Shown: positions 8,284 through 10,642 of the stretch, piece by piece
Position numbering within the stretch: the first letter of the stretch is position 1
How the letters are laid out: each line of letters starts with the position of its first letter
Source of the DNA: Flavobacteriales bacterium
Lineage (GTDB): Bacteria; Bacteroidota; Bacteroidia; Flavobacteriales; BACL11
Reading direction: 5' to 3'
Length of the DNA stretch: 10,642 nucleotides
NCBI GenBank assembly: GCA_018675825.1
Contig: JABGXK010000159.1
Coordinates: 1-10,642 of the forward strand
The notes under the pieces: model-generated
Told to the model about the DNA's origin: nothing
What the model saw: only the letters and a program-made list of their open reading frames with translations
The model's database searches: none
Program-made: the position numbers and the translations under genes

Positions 8284-10642
8284 TTAGTAGAGCTCAGGAA
8301 ATTTTATAGGATCAACCTCATTCATCATCTTATATGCTTTTTCAAAAACATCCTCAATAGAAGGTTTACTAAAATAATCACCATCTTTACCATAAGCGCA
8401 TCTATGAGCTTTAGCAGCAAGAGTCTGGGGCTCACTATCTAAATGGAAAAATGCTTTCTGATCCTCAATAATATTTTGTAAAATATAAGCACTAGCTCCT
8501 CCTGGAACATCTTCATCTACTACAAGCAATCTATTTGTTTTCTTAACACTCTCAACAATCATACTATTTATATCAAGAGGAACCAAAGTTTGAACATCTA
8601 TCACCTCAATGCTAATATTTGACTCTTTTAATTGTTTTGCCGCTTCAGTAACAATTCTCCATGTTGATCCATAAGTAACAATCGTAATATCATTACCAGA
8701 CATAGTTACTTCAGGGATACCTAAAGGTGTTCTAAATTCACCCATATTACTAGGTAGTTGTTCTTTTACTCTATAGCTATTTAAACACTCAATAACCATT
8801 GCAGGTTCATTTGCAGCCATTAGCGTATTATAAAAACCAGCAGCTTTAGTCATATTTCTTGGGACACATAAATTAACACCTCTTGTTCCATGTATAACCA
8901 TACCCATTGGAGAACCTGAATGCCAAATACCTTCTAACCTATGACCTCTAGTTCTGATAATTACAGGAGAGATTTGTCCACCATGAGTTCTATAATGCAA
9001 AGTTGCAATATCATCAGCCATTGTTTGAAAAGCATATAAAAGATAATCTAAATATTGCATTTCAGCAATTGGACGTAGACCTCTAAGAGAAAGCCCTATA
9101 CCTTGACCTAAAATTGTTGTTTCTCTAATACCAGTATCAGCAACTCTTGTTTCTCCATATTTTTCTTGTAAACCTTCAACACCTTGATTTACACCACCAA
9201 TCTTTCCAACATCTTCTCCAAAAATCATTGCTTCAGGAATATTACTAAACATTTTATCAAAATTATCTCTAAGAATAATTCTACCATCAACTTCTTCAGT
9301 ATTATTTTTAAATTCTGGAAGAACTTCCTTTATTTTTCTTGCAGAAAATTTAGTTTCATTATATAAATTTGTGTTATATCTATTAAAATTTTCTGATTTA
9401 ATTCTATTTAAAAAATCAACTAAATCAGATTTATTTATATCTTTATTATTAGCAATACGTACTAAAACTTTTCTAGCAACTGACAAAAAATCTCTTCTAA
9501 AAAGACCAAAAGATGAAGCTTGTTTTAAATTAGATATCCATCCATCTAATTCCTCTATATCACATTCCTTAGAAATTTTATTTAAGATTAATAAAAGCTC
9601 ATCAAGTTCAGCTTTTAATGGGTTTTGATATTCTAACCATGCTTCTTTTTTAGATTGCTTAACAGAATCTTTAACTTTCTTATTTATATCATTTAATTCT
9701 TCTTGAGTAGCAATATTATTACTAACAATCCATCTTGAAAATTGCAAAAGACAATCATAATCTTTTTCCCACTGAAGTCTTTCTTTAGTTTTATATCTTT
9801 CATGAGAACCAGATGTTGAATGACCAGTAGGTTGGGTCATGTCAATTACATGAATTATTGATGGAATATGTTTTTCTCTTGCTAATTTCTCAGCTCTTTC
9901 ATAAGTATCTACCAATGAAGGATAATCCCAGCCTTTAACCTTAAAAATTTCAAAACCTTCACCTTTTTCATCTCTTTGAAAGCCTTTTAAAACTTCTGAA
10001 ACATCCGATTTAGTCATTTGATACTCATTTCCAACTGAAATTCCATAACCATCATCCCATACCGATATAATTGCAGGAACCTGAAGAACCCCAATTGCAT
10101 TAACTGCTTCAAAGAAATGACCCTCAGCACATGAAGAATTTCCAATTGTACCAAAAGCAATCTCAGAACCATTATTAGAAAATGATTTTTTATGAGATAA
10201 ATCTTTATTATTTCTATATACTTTTGATGCTTGAGCTAAACCAACTAGGCGAGGAAAATTAGAAGCTAAACAAGCCATGTCAGATGTAGAATTTTTTTGT
10301 TTCATTAAATCTTTCCATGTTCCATCATTATTTAAAAAACGAGAGCCAAAATGATTCATCATCTGTCTAGATCCAGAACTTGGTTCTGCAGATAGTTCAG
10401 GGTTACCATATAAGTGAGCAAACATTTGTTTTGTTGTTAGTTGACCTAAACACATCATCAAAGTTTGATCTCTATAATAACCCGCTCTAAAATCACCATC
10501 CTTAAAAACTTTGGCTAGTGCAATTTGGGCTAATTCTTTTCCATCACCAAAAATTCCAAAACTTCCTTTACCAGACAAGACATCTCGTCTACCCAACAAT
10601 GAAGATTCTCGAACTTCATTAATCAATCTAAAATCTGATAAA
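8284..10642 (-). CDS. Branched-chain 2-oxoacid dehydrogenase E1, fused alpha-beta (N terminus outside window)
   Basis: The thiamine-diphosphate E1 component that decarboxylates the 2-oxoacids of valine, leucine and isoleucine and passes the acyl group to lipoyl-E2. One chain carries E1-alpha (about 10642-9400) and E1-beta (about 9310-8284), as in Bacteroidetes. The frame stays open to the window edge; the TTG at 10626-10624 is probably internal, since the codons before it also fit the family. Alpha motifs: LLGRRDVLSGKGSFGIFGDG, YYRDQ, GNSSCAEG...SVWDDGYGIS (cofactor site, 10143-10043) and GHSTSGSHERYK. Beta motifs: FGEDVGKIGGV, the cofactor Glu in GIRETTILGQGIG, the His in GIWHSGSP, and DVQTLVPLD with VDEDVPGG near the end. 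The cofactor motif differs from the usual GDG...NN. murQ follows after 6 bases. E2 and E3 are not in the window. Specificity for branched 2-oxoacids over pyruvate is inferred from the fused architecture. Confidence 0.93.
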   Translation of the reverse strand, partial: LSDFRLINEVRESSLLGRRDVLSGKGSFGIFGDGKELAQIALAKVFKDGDFRAGYYRDQTLMMCLGQLTTKQMFAHLYGNPELSAEPSSGSRQMMNHFGSRFLNNDGTWKDLMKQKNSTSDMACLASNFPRLVGLAQASKVYRNNKDLSHKKSFSNNGSEIAFGTIGNSSCAEGHFFEAVNAIGVLQVPAIISVWDDGYGISVGNEYQMTKSDVSEVLKGFQRDEKGEGFEIFKVKGWDYPSLVDTYERAEKLAREKHIPSIIHVIDMTQPTGHSTSGSHERYKTKERLQWEKDYDCLLQFSRWIVSNNIATQEELNDINKKVKDSVKQSKKEAWLEYQNPLKAELDELLLILNKISKECDIEELDGWISNLKQASSFGLFRRDFLSVARKVLVRIANNKDINKSDLVDFLNRIKSENFNRYNTNLYNETKFSARKIKEVLPEFKNNTEEVDGRIILRDNFDKMFSNIPEAMIFGEDVGKIGGVNQGVEGLQEKYGETRVADTGIRETTILGQGIGLSLRGLRPIAEMQYLDYLLYAFQTMADDIATLHYRTHGGQISPVIIRTRGHRLEGIWHSGSPMGMVIHGTRGVNLCVPRNMTKAAGFYNTLMAANEPAMVIECLNSYRVKEQLPSNMGEFRTPLGIPEVTMSGNDITIVTYGSTWRIVTEAAKQLKESNISIEVIDVQTLVPLDINSMIVESVKKTNRLLVVDEDVPGGASAYILQNIIEDQKAFFHLDSEPQTLAAKAHRCAYGKDGDYFSKPSIEDVFEKAYKMMNEVDPIKFPELY

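Noticed and set aside
9184..9628. Two open frames on the plus strand opposite the E1 gene
   Set aside because: Low-complexity shadows of the conserved E1 coding strand with no family features.
10624..10626. TTG at 10626 as the start of the E1 protein
   Set aside because: The frame continues to the window edge with family-like residues (LSDFR before it), so the gene is cut by the window.

Overview
This 10.6-kb window is a compact, strongly AT-rich piece of chromosome from a member of the Bacteroidota, most likely a marine-type flavobacterium (inference). The evidence is a probable type IX secretion (T9SS) C-terminal sorting domain on a secreted peptidase, octamers matching the Bacteroidetes -7 consensus TAnnTTTG in front of two or three genes, little use of Shine-Dalgarno sites, and flavobacterial-type families (fused branched-chain 2-oxoacid dehydrogenase E1, fused isobutyryl-CoA mutase, DUF4920, a DUF6095-like membrane protein, stand-alone MnmD). 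No tRNA, rRNA, CRISPR array, transposase, integrase or phage gene is visible. It reads as ordinary core-genome territory.

Layout. (A) 1-4422, plus strand: the C-terminal two thirds of an IcmF-type mutase (start lies outside the window), a secreted M14 zinc carboxypeptidase and an exported thioredoxin-fold protein, separated by only 5 and 10 bases, so probably one transcript. (B) 4423-4539: a short convergent gap without a convincing terminator. (C) 4540-5608: a divergent pair, an exported YceI-family protein (minus) and a GNAT acetyltransferase (plus), whose candidate promoters overlap. (D) 5625-7237, plus strand: a promoter-like octamer, then two small lipoproteins (DUF4920 and a monohaem c-type cytochrome) and the tRNA-modifying methyltransferase MnmD, tightly packed. 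(E) 7224-10642, minus strand: a fused E1 alpha-beta subunit of the branched-chain 2-oxoacid dehydrogenase (its N terminus is cut by the window end), MurQ and a small two-helix membrane protein, with a 6-base gap and an 8-base overlap. MnmD and the membrane-protein gene run into each other and overlap by 14 bases at their 3' ends.

How the genes work together. The two genes at the window ends are linked by metabolism: the E1 makes branched acyl-CoAs, including isobutyryl-CoA from valine, and the mutase keeps the two residues (Phe and Gln) expected for isobutyryl-CoA rather than methylmalonyl-CoA. The central genes are mostly envelope proteins (peptidase, thioredoxin-like protein, YceI, DUF4920, cytochrome), with MurQ adding cell-wall sugar recycling.

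I found no convincing new multi-gene system. The points most worth a second look are a thioredoxin-like protein that seems to have lost the first Cys of its CxxC, an eight-copy AAT repeat inside the T9SS sorting domain, a diverged thiamine-diphosphate motif in the E1, the DUF4920/cytochrome lipoprotein pair, and the overlapping divergent promoters.
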